This document shows positions 52,681-62,868 of a DNA stretch of 64,000 bases, in pieces. The position numbers were made by a program, and so were the translations under genes. The first letter of the stretch is position 1, and every line of letters begins with the position of its first letter. Source of the stretch: Nansenia antarctica (Eukaryota; Chordata; Actinopteri; Argentiniformes; Microstomatidae); the NCBI GenBank assembly GCA_963989245.1, contig OZ022353.1:24550524-24614523 (forward strand), written 5' to 3'. A model generated the notes under the pieces. That model did no database searches. It was not told the DNA's origin and saw only the letters and a program-made list of their open reading frames with translations.

Positions 52681-53478
52681 TTAAAAGTTAAATTTCTCCT
52701 TGCTACTTTGTCTTTGCTGCGACAGTTTCTCGACAGTTTCCATGGTGTAATCATGTAATGTTGCTACCATTTTTACTATATTTTTGTCGCGCCAAGCGAG
52801 GACCATGATATTCTCACTGTGAGGCATCAGTGTTTCGCCCACCTTCAAGTCAGCATTGGACACATTTGTGATCACTGGTGGTTCACCTCTGTGCATCCTC
52901 AGGGTACCACAGACGTGTGTGTTCAGACGAAGGAGGCGCTCAGACAAAGCTACAGAATTATATACGTTATTCATATACAATCTGTAGCCCTGACCTGCTA
53001 GTTGACCAAGTAGAGAGACAGCTGTGTCTCCCAGGGGAGCGCTCTCTCCACAGCAGGGCTTCAGTGTGTGACAGTTGAAGTAGGGGGTAGCTAACATTTC
53101 ATCAGTGGACCAGTACATTTCAAGCTCAGGCTTACGAATGATACCAGTGAGAAAAAAGAGCCCCAGGAATGATTTCATCTCTCTGTGTGTGACAGGTTTC
53201 CATGCATGTGGTGATTGTGGAGAGCCACTCTCAGCTTCAATACATTGAGCTGCATACAAGTTGGTCTGAACAACTATGTCCTGGATCAGTTCATCAGTAA
53301 GGAACAACTCAACATAGTCAACTGGTTGTTCTGATGCCAGCTCAGCAGCAGCATTGATAGGTCCAGGTTTCGCAGTGAAAGGAATGTCTTTTGCCTGCCA
53401 GTCTTTGTCATGCCACACCTTCTCACCAACAGGGGCCCTTGCTTCGTCACCAGCTGCGCCGCGCCCACGACCTCGTCC

Positions 53479-54246
53479 TCAAAGAGTTAAGGACCTCAAT
53501 GAATTCTTTGAATTCCCCCTTTGAATAGTCCCACACTCCAAAAATATCATCCAGGTACCGGACATACAGTGATGGTAACTTTCTGCATTTGGGGAAGACA
53601 GTTCGCTCCCAATCTGACATATATATATATTGGTATATGAGGAAGCAAACTTCCTCCCCATCACAGTCCCATGTACCTGGAGGTAGTGCCTGGAGTTAAA
53701 CTCAAAGTCATTCCTCCTGAGGCCTAACTCTAAAAGAGTGAGAAGGGCCTCGTCCGGCCTAGCAGGGTCTGAGTATTTCATAAGGATCTCCCTTACTGCT
53801 TTTAACCCGAATTGGGTTTCTATGTTTGTGTAGTAGATAGAGTCAATATCAATTGAAAATAGCCTACCACCAGGTGGGACCCTGATATGTTTGAGTTTTT
53901 CCACAAATCCATATGTGTCCTTTACATAGTTTTTCATGTTTTTGTGACATGGGGTTTAGATCGAAATCTATATATTCTGCTATGATTCACTTCCACAGTC
54001 AGACACAATAGGTCTGCTTAGGGGAATCTGGTGTGGGATCGTCCACGTCTCTGGATCTTTGTGGATCTTCGGTAGAAGATAACATTTCCGTGGACGTGAA
54101 GGGTCCTCCCCAAATAGATAATTAATTTGCTTCTTTGTGATAACTTTTTCCTCATACAGGCTTCCCACAATTTCCTGGATCTTTTTCTGGGTCTCCAGTT
54201 GCAGGGAGCGTGTCAAAGGTAAGTAAAGATTGGTGTTATGTATGTA
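53479..54246 (-). pseudogene. Penelope reverse transcriptase core
   Basis: The frame from 54246 gives LQLETQKKIQEIVGSLYEEK and KCYLLPKIHKDPETWTIPHQ, the RT fingers motifs. After a break near 53980 a second frame has FSIDIDSIYYTNI, where the first catalytic Asp lies, and LQVHGTVMGRKFASSYTNIY. The YADD-equivalent region is degraded at its end. The gene stops at the piggyBac junction. Confidence 0.88.
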
Positions 54247-54920
54247 GTAGAGATGTGCATAACTACATTTTTTCATATTCGAATAATCGTGGGTGCTATG
54301 AACGAATAATCGATTATTCGATGTGTGCCGACATTCACAAATGTGCTCACGCATTAGAGCTGTCCAGCCATTTCCAATTGCAATGTTTACCAGTGGTCTA
54401 GCTATAGCATACCCGAAATCAAACGGCTAAATACACAAAAAAAATAATAAAGATTAAATGGAATTTAATTAATCTGTAATAGCTACCCACGTCTGTTTTG
54501 GCTAAAGCATTGCGAACGGGCTTGGCGCATTCACCATCCACCATGCATTTTGAGACGCGAGGTGATAGAGTACATGGTTCCATTTATAAAAAACTGTCTC
54601 TGTGTATGCCATTCGTTCTCTAAAACCTCTGAATACTTAAATTAGGCTAACATAACAATATTGTAGAACATAAAAATGCATGCCGCTAATACAGACGCTT
54701 GCATTAGAGCAATCCGCACATTTTGCACTATAGCTGTCCAGCCTCAGACTCTCGGAAAACAGCGACCAATGAAATGTTTTTACTCACATCAAAACCTGAG
54801 GAGCACTGCCCGCCAGCGTTAGATCCCTTCGCTATTTCACTTCAACTTTACGTTTTGACGCCTCTTAATAGCCTTTCTCCTTTCTCCATGTCTGCCTCCA
54901 ATCTCTTTAGAGAAATCTGG
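54247..54920 (+). mobile_element. hAT terminal fragment
   Basis: TAGAGATGTGCATAAC, then repeated attcgaataatcg motifs, is the end of a common vertebrate hAT group. No matching right end or transposase was found, so only a fragment is present. The ORF 54723-54932 has no family signature. Confidence 0.55.
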
Positions 54921-54924
54921 GAAG

Positions 54925-56190
54925 AAGACTGACATGTCAAACTTTCGCCCAATCTGTATCCTACCCATTATCTCTAAGATAGCCTCTACCCATTATCTCT
55001 AAGATAGCCTCTACCCATTATCTCTAAGATAGCCTATACCCATTATCTCTAAGATAGCAGAGAAATGGGTTGCAAAACTACTGGTAGACCACCTCAGCCT
55101 AGGCTCCACCCCTCTGCATCCCATGCAGTTTGGGTTCCGGTGCTCACCACTCAACTGAAACAGTCATTAGTGTCTTCTTGGGAAGGGTGAAGGGTCTGTT
55201 GGCATTTGACACAGTTGACCACCGTATACTTCTCTCCAGACTGACTCACTTCAACTTCTCAGAGCACACTCTACTGTTGTTCAAATCATACCTATCCAAC
55301 AGGAAACAGTATGTCACAATTAATGGTGTTAAATCCCCCTGCCTCGACTGTCAAGTTGGTGTTCCACAGGGTTCGGTCCTTGGGCCAATCCTTTTCTCTC
55401 TCTTCATCAACAGCCTACCCAATTCAAGCCCGAACTTGCATTCCCAGATGTATGCCGATGATGCAGTGTTTTTCACCCAGGCAAAAAACACCCAAGAAGC
55501 ATCCCGCATCCTCACATCTGCCATGGCAGATGTCCAGGATTGGCTCACAGGATCTTGTCTCCTGCTGAACACTAAAAAGACTGTCTGCATGATGTTTACC
55601 AAACGTCCCCAAGAGTTAACTCACTCCAGTGTTTTCCTAAAGGACACAGAGCTAGATCTAGTTAGTGAATTCAAATATTTTAGCGTCATACTGGATTCCA
55701 CACTGTCATTCAAGAGCCATATCAAAAAGATCTCAAACGCAGTGAAATTCAACCTCCAAAACTCTAACAGATTAGAAACAACCTACCAGAGAACGCAGCC
55801 AGGATGTTCCTACACTCCCTGATATTCTGTAAGTACTGTAAGTACTGTATGTCCAGCTGGTCATTTGCATGTACCACAATGCTCAGACCTTTAGAGTCCC
55901 TTTACAAGAAAGCCCTTAAGGCTTTTGACAAAAATAAGCTGTCCTACTATCATTGCAAAATCCTAGTAAAACACAAATTCCTAAGCTTTAACAGTCTAAA
56001 ATCCTTTAAAGTAGCCTGCCTATTCTACAAGTCTCTGAATGGCCTTGCTTGGAGAGTTCATCAAGAGGAGAGATGCCAGCTCGACCCGGACCACTCGTGC
56101 CACTGCTCGTGGTGACTGTGAGGCTCACTGTGAGGCTCCTCTCTCTCCCTGGGCTCGGTGACTGATGGACCACATGCTAGCTCTGCTGGG
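54925..56190 (+). pseudogene. Rex1-type LINE reverse transcriptase
   Basis: RT begins with NFRPICILPIISKIA. A 25-bp segment (cctctacccattatctctaa + gatag) is then repeated four times at about 54960-55058. The RT continues with AFDTVDHRILLSRL, VGVPQGSVLGPILFSLFIN, YADDAVFF (catalytic) and SEFKYFSVILDSTLSFKSHI. Past breaks near 55800 the C-terminus ESLYKKALKAFDKNK remains. This fits the Rex1/Babar group of fish non-LTR elements. The endonuclease half is absent. Confidence 0.88.
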
Positions 56191-56392
56191 TGACCACTAG
56201 GGCTGCAACGATTAGTCGACATAATCGTGGAATTTTAGTGTCGACGCATCGTATTAAAAACACACGAGCCGATAATACAGAGCCGCGCTGTTCATTTGTA
56301 ATTGCAATGCACTACAGGAACTGCTGGGGGCAGTGTCACGTCTACAACTCTAGTAGCCTACTAACAGCATACGGCAAAGAAGGAGAGAGAGT

Positions 56393-56607
56393 ATGAACCA
56401 TGGCATGGCGGGGCGAGAACATGAAGATGAGCGGAGAAAAGCGAGACCTAGACTCAGCAAAGTCTGGGAATATTTTACGGACGACAAACCACACTCGTCC
56501 GTGAAATGTAATATATGTAAAACAAAACTAGCATTCCACAGCAGCACCACCGCGATGCACAAGCATCTTAAACGAAAGCAGCCGGGAGCCATGCAAGAAT
56601 CAGCTGG
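56393..56607 (+). pseudogene. hAT BED-finger exon
   Basis: The frame has KVWEYFTDDKPHSSVKCNIC and the His pair of HKHLKR, a BED zinc finger that binds the element's ends. A donor (ctgg|gtaag) follows. ATG at 56393 or the next Met, four codons on, would serve as start. The downstream catalytic exon is deleted. Confidence 0.85.
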
Positions 56608-57097
56608 GTAAGTTTTAGCTAACGTTGTTAGCCAACTGGCTAACGTTATATTGTTAGGGTCGTAATGTTTATGTTAGCTTTACTGTTACATGTTGGAAAA
56701 CAACGTCTCATGGACAGGGCTGTACATGCTATGAGCGTTTGTGCTATTAATTTATTTGCCCTGTGGCACGCGTGTGACAGACAGAGGCGCTTGTATGTAA
56801 CGTTACGTAGCAGGGGTTTTCCATGTTGAAGCCAGGCGAACGCGAGATGAAATGAAGTGAGGGGTGGTCGCTATTAAAATACCAGGTAGTCATGGTGGAT
56901 GATCATTAATGATGCTTGATAAGTGAATGCTATTTCAATTATGTTGAGTCCACCAGCGAGCTGTCTGTAAGATAAACAGCGCCAAGCGTAGCCTACTAAC
57001 GTGAGCTGTCTGTAGTCTAGCCAGCAATGCTAGCTAGCCAATCAACTAGCTCTGTGAGCAGCTGTAGCTTGGCGTAACGTTAGGTTAGATAGCTAGT

Positions 57098-57240
57098 TAA
57101 GCCGGATTTATGCTTCTGCGTCGCCATTTACGCGCAGCGACGCAGAGGGCTGTTTCAATTTCTACTTCTGCGTCGGTCGGTCTTGTGTCACCCTGCAATT
57201 ACACCGCCACAACGCTAGTTGGCAGTGTGTTTTCAATGCC
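57098..57240. mobile_element. MITE-like insertion
   Basis: The start taagccggatttatgcttct followed by gcgtcgcc, and a right part matching 23930-24010 inverted, suggest a small non-autonomous element. Exact ends are not defined. Confidence 0.45.
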
Positions 57241-57354
57241 CGTGCTGTGCTTCTTCCGGTTTGTGTAGGTGTTGTTTACTTTCCTTAGCTATCGCTAATC
57301 GCTATCAGTGTGGCAATGACTACATGCTCTTGTCTCCCGCTCACTGCCCTCCAT

Positions 57355-57576
57355 CAAAAATGGCAAAGTCCCCTGTCATGGTGGAAGTTGAACGAGGCCA
57401 AGTATTCGACCCTTGCATCACAAGCCAAATCATTCTTGTGTATTCCAGCTACCTCTACTCCCTCTGAGCGTCTCTTCTCAGCAGCTGGGAACATCGCCTC
57501 AAAGAAGAGAGCGAGCCTCACCCCAGAGCATGTCGATATGCTCACGTTCCTGCACTGCAATTTAAAGCACTTGTGA
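57355..57576 (+). pseudogene. hAT dimerisation-domain remnant
   Basis: The frame ends with PATSTPSERLFSAAGNIASK and KRASLTPEHVDMLTFLHCNL, then a stop at 57574-57576. It contains the catalytic Glu of SERLFS. This is the last part of a ZBED-type transposase, joined to non-transposase DNA by an internal deletion. Confidence 0.88.
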
Positions 57577-57829
57577 AGGGGGAGTCATTTTGAACTGGAA
57601 GAAGTTGTGTTATTTACATTTGAGACCTTATTTGAACTTTGTATTTACGTTAAATGTCCAGGAGGGTGGACTATATATTTGTTCTCACTTTTCTGGACTT
57701 GAACGTCACTAGAAGCAATATACATTATTCTTGAGTCATTTTTGGACTTCCAGACCCAGCAAGATTTCAAATAGGATGGACTATTTTCTTTTAATAACTT
57801 TTTTGGACTTGAATGCCACTTTGTTTTTG

Positions 57830-58070
57830 AAGAGTTACAACTCCACAACGTGCAGATCACCAGAGTAAGACACACACACACACACATGCACTTTCTCTCA
57901 CTCACACACAGCAAACAAAAGACCTAGAAGTCTGTCTGCTTTAACTCATCCTCCTTTCCTCTCACCCCCCCCCCCCCCATCTTCTCCCCCTACAGCTGTT
58001 GGAGATGGAAGGGTAGTGTGCGGATCCATGTTCCCCCTGGACCGGATTAACAGCCGCATCCGAAACGTGG
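57830..58070 (+). other. Exon-intron-exon-like segment inside the hAT
   Basis: A short open stretch (FEELQLHNVQITR) ends at a gtaaga donor. (CA)n and a long polypyrimidine tract ending ctacag follow, and then about 87 bp with high GC reading GSMFPLDRINSRIRNVVQGK in one frame. This looks like a host-gene piece carried by the hAT. The two exon frames do not join cleanly and I do not recognise the gene. Confidence 0.35.
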
Positions 58071-58489
58071 TGCAGGGCAAGGCAAAACTTTTAGTTGTTA
58101 TTTTATTTTAAAACATTTGCACATGACCAAGTTTATATTTGCACTTTCATTTGTATTATTTAATTTATTTATTATTTATTTTGTTTCATTGATTGATTAT
58201 TGTATGTATTAAATGTTTTGGAAGGTCCAAATTCAAATATTTCATGAGTCATTATTTGAATTTGCAATGGGAACGTATGTTAAGCCAGAGAGACTGGACA
58301 ACAGGGTGACATTCACAGGTGTGCAGACTTGAGAAGGTGAGGTACAACATGCACTGGAGCCCGCGGCCACTGCCGCGGCCACACCACTAATCGAAAAAAT
58401 AATCGACAGATTAGTCGACTACCAAAATAATCGTTAGTTGCAGCCCTAGTGACCACCAGCCGTGTTTTCTTTTTAAAGAGCTTTTTCTG

Positions 58490-59140
58490 CAACAGTTGCC
58501 AGACCAGGTTAATTTTTCAATGGCTAATTCTATCAAAACAGACTTTCGTCAGCTAGCCAAGGAAGCGGATATATTTTTCTCAGCTGGGAAGAAGTGTTTT
58601 GCAGCAACGGCCGCCGCCACCATTGATGAGTATGGGTTCCAAGTCTCCATCTCCGCTACTGCTGTGAGGCCGTCTGGGTTGTGCTTTTACCATGCAAAGT
58701 TCGGGAACAAAGCTAAGAAGTGCCTGCCACCATGCAACTTCAGTGTGTCGGGAAACGCACTGGCCGCCACTCATTAGCAATTGTGGGTGCCGGCCATTCT
58801 GCAGGTTTGCTGTACGTCACCGACTCCCTCTCCGGCCTCCGTTTTCTGTGTGACACGGGTGCCCAGGTGAGCGTGCTGCCTGTATCGGCAATAGACATTA
58901 GAACGGCGAAACGGGGGCCCACCCTCTAGGCTGCCAATGGCAGTGCAATCGCTACCTTTGGCAAGCGCACTGTGGGTTTGTGTTTTGCTGACCAGCGTTT
59001 TACCTGGGATTTTGTGTTGGCTAAAGTGTCTACTCCCCTCTTAGGCGCTGACTTTCTCTCCGCCAACAGTCTCCTGGTGGACGCGGGGAACCGCCAACGC
59101 GGGGAACCGCCGACTCGTCAACGCTGAGACGTTCGGCTCC
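58490..59140 (+). pseudogene. Gypsy-3 Gag end and protease
   Basis: The Gag C-terminal region has LCFYHAKFGNKAKKCLPPC, a Cys/His motif of this Gypsy group. In another frame the protease has FLCDTGAQVSVLPVSAID with active-site Asp-Thr-Gly and a later LLGADFLSANSLLVD. A TAG at 58927-58929 and an 18-20 bp duplication (cgcggggaaccgcc) at about 59081-59112 break it. Confidence 0.82.
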
Positions 59141-59179
59141 TTGTCATGCGAGCGCAGTGATGCAGCCACAATGAAGCTG

Positions 59180-59550
59180 TCCAGTGCTGTCTCGCCGGCT
59201 GACGATTTCTCCCCTCTTCTATTGGAGTTCTCAGACATCACAACACCTACCTACTCGGCCGCTGCCCAAGACAGCGGTTATAACACCATTCAGACTTTTG
59301 GAGTTTTTGAAGACTCCTTTTGGCCTCAAGAATGCCGCCCAGACCTTTCAGAGGTTGATGGACGCCATGCTGTGAAACCTGTCTTTTGTGTTTGTCTACC
59401 TAGACGATATCCTGGTAGCCAGCACGTCCAAGGCAGAGCACCTATCTCACCTCCGTCTCCTGTTCAGTCGCCTCCGGGAACATGGATTAATCATCAACCC
59501 AGCGAAGTGCCAGTTTGGACTGCCTGCCATGGATTTCCATCCATCACTAC
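59180..59550 (+). pseudogene. Gypsy-3 RT remnant
   Basis: TPFGLKNAAQTFQRLMDAML, then after a stop FVYLDDILVASTSKAEHLSH, and HGLIINPAKCQFGLPAMDF are RT motifs around the catalytic YLDD. The first half of RT is deleted. The frame is cut at 59550 by hAT copy 2. Confidence 0.88.
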
Positions 59551-59720
59551 CAGTGATGCCGGTAACGCGATACTAAGTATCGCGATACTCTAATCTGATT
59601 ACTTTTCCCAGTAACGAGTATTCTATCGCGATACTATTTCCAAATCAGTAATCTGATTAAAGTTACTTATTCGAGTGACTGTGCGTTACTATTGCGTTAC
59701 TACCTCATAACTTAGGCTAA

Positions 59721-61274
59721 ATGCAGTATTTCTTTGTAATGTTCGATAGTAAACAAACATTTATTGCTTTTCTCGCGTCTTGGGGAGTGACGTCAGTGAT
59801 CACGTTTTCAACACGAGGTGCAGCAGAATCGCTCACGTGTATCACCACGCTGATTGCACAGTGTAAACAGAAGCGTATAATGGAGCGAGAACAGAGATAT
59901 GCGTTAAATAGCTGGAAATATAGGGATTATTTTGAGTTTGTGTCAGCAAAGGATGACAAGAACATAAATGTTCGTTGTACACTCTGTGCTGGAAAGAAAA
60001 TATTGTCCTGTGGTAAAACCACAACATCAAATTTAAAGAAACATTTGGAATCTCTGCACAGCACAGTCAAGCTCGCGGAGAAAGTCCCAGAGACCGCGGC
60101 CTCGACTTCTGCGGGAGGTCCCACACCGCTCAAGCAACAAAAGCTGGACTTCAGTAGGCCTACAAAATCACAACCTGTAAGTGTGGGAGAGTTGAATAAA
60201 TTGGTCGGGCGGTATGTTGTAGAGGAAATGCTGCCCATAAACACAGTTGACTCGCCCTCTTTCCGTGCCATCATTAACAAGATCCCCACTACTACCAATG
60301 CCGAGCTACCTCACAGAACATCTTTTTCTTCGTACTTGGAGAAGGAGTATGCAGAGATGGAAAAACATCTGAAGGCTGCGCTGAACGAGGTCGACTATGT
60401 GTCAACTACAGCGGACATTTGGACAGCTAACAATAGGAGCTATATGGGAGTAACGCTCCACTGGATTAGTAGATCCACATTAGACCGCAACAAGGCTGCA
60501 TTGGCGTGTAGGAGAATCCGCGGTAGACACACGTATGATGTTATTGGTGCAGAAATCGAAAACATTCACTCTTCATATGGACTAATCAACAAAGTAGTAG
60601 CAACAGTGACAGATAATGGATCTAACTTTGTCAAGGCATTTCAAGTCTATCAGCCTGCTGTCACAGAGTCCGATGATGAGACGGTGGAGGAGGCCACGGA
60701 TGATGTCACTTTTTTAGATGTGTCAGAAATCCTATCAGCTGAGGATGATAGTGATGGCCAGCTGATTCTTCCCCCGCACCAAAGGTGTGCTTCACATACC
60801 CTCAACCTTATTTCTACAAGTGATGTGGAGAAGTACATCACTTCCAAACCAGAGAGCAAGGCTGTGTATAGGAGCAGCACAGCAAAATGCACAGCTCTCT
60901 GGACGAAAGCAAGCCGATCTACCGTTGCGTCAGAAACGGTGGAGGAGGTTAACAAAAGAAAGCTCCTGGTACCGACATCCACAAGGTGGAATTCCTTTTA
61001 CGAAGCCATAAAGAGAATCGCAGAAATCCCCATGAATGAGCTGACTACTCTGTGCAACAAGCTGGGAGTGAAGTGCTTCAAAGACCAGGAGTACCAGTAC
61101 CTGCATGAGTACTGTACCGTCATGAAGCCTCTAACTATAGCACTGGATATCCTACAAGGTGACTGTCCGTATGGGACTTTACTGCCCACACTTGAAGTCC
61201 TGATGCAGAAGACCCTTGCTGTGAAAGACACCCTATCCAAGATGACTGCAGGCCTTCCAGATGCCATAGTGCAG
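59721..61274 (+). CDS. hAT transposase exon 1 (copy 2)
   Basis: 518 codons, open throughout, with the same BED finger and core motifs as copy 1 (TADIWT, VTDNGSN, TRWNS). It ends at gcag|gtatgc. Relative to copy 1 it has two visible substitutions. With exon 2 it would encode a complete 687-residue transposase, so either copy could in principle supply activity. Confidence 0.9.
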
Positions 61275-61482
61275 GTATGCTATGTTGTTCCATCTTAAAG
61301 ATAAATAAATACATTTTCATTGCACTATTCATGAACATGGAGCAGAGTCACACCATACTGCAGTATGTAGGTTGTCAGTTGCACAAACTAATTGCATACA
61401 TAATTAGTAAATAAAGGTATAAATAATAGACCTTATAGGCTACAACTAGATAATAATAAACATATCAAATTATATCTTTCAG

Positions 61483-61992
61483 GCTATCCAGACTCGTTTT
61501 GCCAGTGTGCTGGACAACAAAGATGCCCTTCTCGCAGCTGCTAGTTGTCCAAAATTCAAACTCCGATGGCTGAGAGATGAAGGTAGGAGGGAGCAAGTAA
61601 AGGAGCTTCTCACAGCAGAATGTCGCAAAACTGCTCCTGCAGCACAGAGCCCTGCCAGTGTACCCACCACGACTGCCAACCAAGGCGAGATGGACTTTTT
61701 TGCTTTTGAGGCGGAGCCAGAGGAGACCTACTCGGCAGAAAAGGAAGTCATGGACTACTTGAGGTCAGGGCATGAGCTTCAGATTCTGAATCAGTATCCA
61801 AACATTAAGAACATTTTCTTGAAGTATAACACTCCAACCCCATCTAGCGCTCCTGTAGAGCGGCTCTTTAGTCTGGGAGGTTTGGTGCTCACGCCTAGAA
61901 GGAACAGACTTTCTGACAAGAGGTTTGAGAAGCTTCTGTTAATGAGATACAACCACTGGTTTACTCGCCCCTTTCCACTGTTTCACTCATAG
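61483..61992 (+). CDS. hAT transposase exon 2 (copy 2)
   Basis: Begins after tctttcag and encodes 169 residues with the dimerisation domain (SAPVERLFSLGGLVLTPRRN). It ends at TAG 61990-61992 and is followed by the same four 20-bp repeats as copy 1. In the translated region it matches copy 1. Confidence 0.9.
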   Translation, partial: AIQTRFASVLDNKDALLAAASCPKFKLRWLRDEGRREQVKELLTAECRKTAPAAQSPASVPTTTANQGEMDFFAFEAEPEETYSAEKEVMDYLRSGHELQILNQYPNIKNIFLKYNTPTPSSAPVERLFSLGGLVLTPRRNRLSDKRFEKLLLMRYNHWFTRPFPLFHS

Positions 61993-62597
61993 TGTGTTCA
62001 TGGCCTCCATAGCGTGTTCATGGCCTCCATAGCGTGTTCATGGCCTCCATAGCGTGTTCATGGCCTCCTTCCAGTCTTGACAGCTGAGTTCACTCTTCAT
62101 TGATAAACTCAGACTCACCCAGTTTAGGATTAGGATTATATTAGGATCATATCTGAATGGTCAGGGTAGGTTTTAGGTTTTGTGAAACCACTCCTTGCTA
62201 GTTACTGTGTTAAATAAAGATTATATTTATTTTATTGTTTAAAAACAAGTATTTATGTTGGGTGAGGCAAAGAAAGACTCTTTATTTTGTTGTTTTAAGT
62301 TATTGTTTAAAGTTTAATTATGTAATTTAAGTTACTGTTAAAATAAAGTGAGTTTTGGCAAAACCAGTTTTCATTTTTATGTTGCGGGGGGGGGGGGGGG
62401 GGTCGGGTGCCTAGGCAGCTGCCAATAGTAACTAAAAAAGTAACTAGTAATCTAACTTAGTTACTTTTTAAATCAAGTAATCAGTAAAGTAACTAGATTA
62501 CTTTTTAAAGGAGTAATCAGTAATCAGTAATCAGAATACTTTTTCAAAGTAACTGTGGCAACACTGATCACTACTGCTGGGGCGGTCCCGTTGCCAT

Positions 62598-62863
62598 AAA
62601 TGGATAAATGGTAAATGGACTGACTTATATAGCGCCTTATTCCAAAGCGCTTTACAACGGCCTCTCATTCACCCATTCACACACACATTCACACACCAAT
62701 GGTGGCAAGCTGCCATGCAAGGCGCCGGCCCGCTCACTCGGAGCAATTTGGGGTTCAGTGTCTTGCCCAAGGACACTTCGACATGTGGCCAGCCGGGGCT
62801 CGAACTGCCGATCTGCCGACCTTGTGATCATTAGATGGCGGCTCTACCTCCTGCGCCACAGCC
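62598..62863 (-). repeat. tRNA-derived SINE in Gypsy-3
   Basis: On the minus strand it starts with an A-box-like tggcgcaggaggtagagc and a B-box-like gcagttcgagcccc. The conserved block gtccttgggcaagacactga follows, and a taaatgg-type tail. It is flanked by GCCAT (62593-62597, 62864-62868). Only about 30 bp of Gypsy separate it from hAT copy 2. It is not a functional tRNA gene. Confidence 0.85.
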
Positions 62864-62868
62864 GCCAT

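Larger units (their letters stand above)
51120..53478 (-). pseudogene. piggyBac transposase (PGBD4-like), degraded
   Basis: Minus-strand frames give, in order, an N-terminal part (FTAKPGPINAAAELASEQP, AWKPVTHREMKSFLGLFFL) and then an internal deletion near 53060. Next come LYMNNVYNSVALSERLLRL, where the usual catalytic Asp of the DNFY-type motif is Asn, and MNGVDKLDRNIVYCPF (52518-52312), which keeps its Asp. A 27-bp VNTR follows, and then the Cys-rich tail (GCRVCIKKGKRKRHG, about 51290). A LINE 3' tail sits at 52560-52680. It inserted into the Penelope RT. TTAA lies at 53495 but clear piggyBac ends were not found. Confidence 0.85.
48953..54246 (-). mobile_element. Penelope-like element, split by two insertions
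   Basis: Minus-strand order: RT core (54246-53479), a small RT piece (50870-50760), RT thumb plus GIY-YIG endonuclease (49735-48953). The gaps hold a piggyBac (about 53478-50880) and an inverted-repeat element (49713-50785). RT coupled to a C-terminal GIY-YIG nuclease is the defining architecture of Penelope-like elements. All segments are frame-broken or truncated. Confidence 0.88.
56198..58448 (+). mobile_element. Internally deleted hAT (ZBED1-like)
   Basis: TIRs TAGGGCTGCAACGATTAGTCG and CGATTA...TAGTTGCAGCCCTA with perfect 8-bp target duplications GTGACCAC (56190-56197, 58449-58456). It keeps the BED exon and the C-terminal dimerisation domain but lacks the catalytic core. Insertions include a MITE-like block at about 57098-57240 and an exon-like segment at 57830-58070. 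It sits between Rex1 and Gypsy-3. Confidence 0.94.
59551..62566 (+). mobile_element. hAT transposon, copy 2
   Basis: 3,016 bp, flanked by the perfect 8-bp target duplication ATCACTAC (59543-59550, 62567-62574). Near-identical to copy 1 (1403-4416) and in the opposite orientation. Among the few differences are two amino-acid changes in exon 1 (SLYLEKE to SSYLEKE and FKEQEY to FKDQEY). It splits Gypsy-3 RT. Confidence 0.97.

Noticed and set aside
53479..53500. TTAA duplication proving the piggyBac borders
   Set aside because: A TTAA exists at the right border but no matching TTAA with piggyBac-type ends could be placed at the left.
62598..62863. Functional tRNA gene
   Set aside because: A and B boxes are present but no cloverleaf; it is a SINE head with SINE body and short direct repeats.
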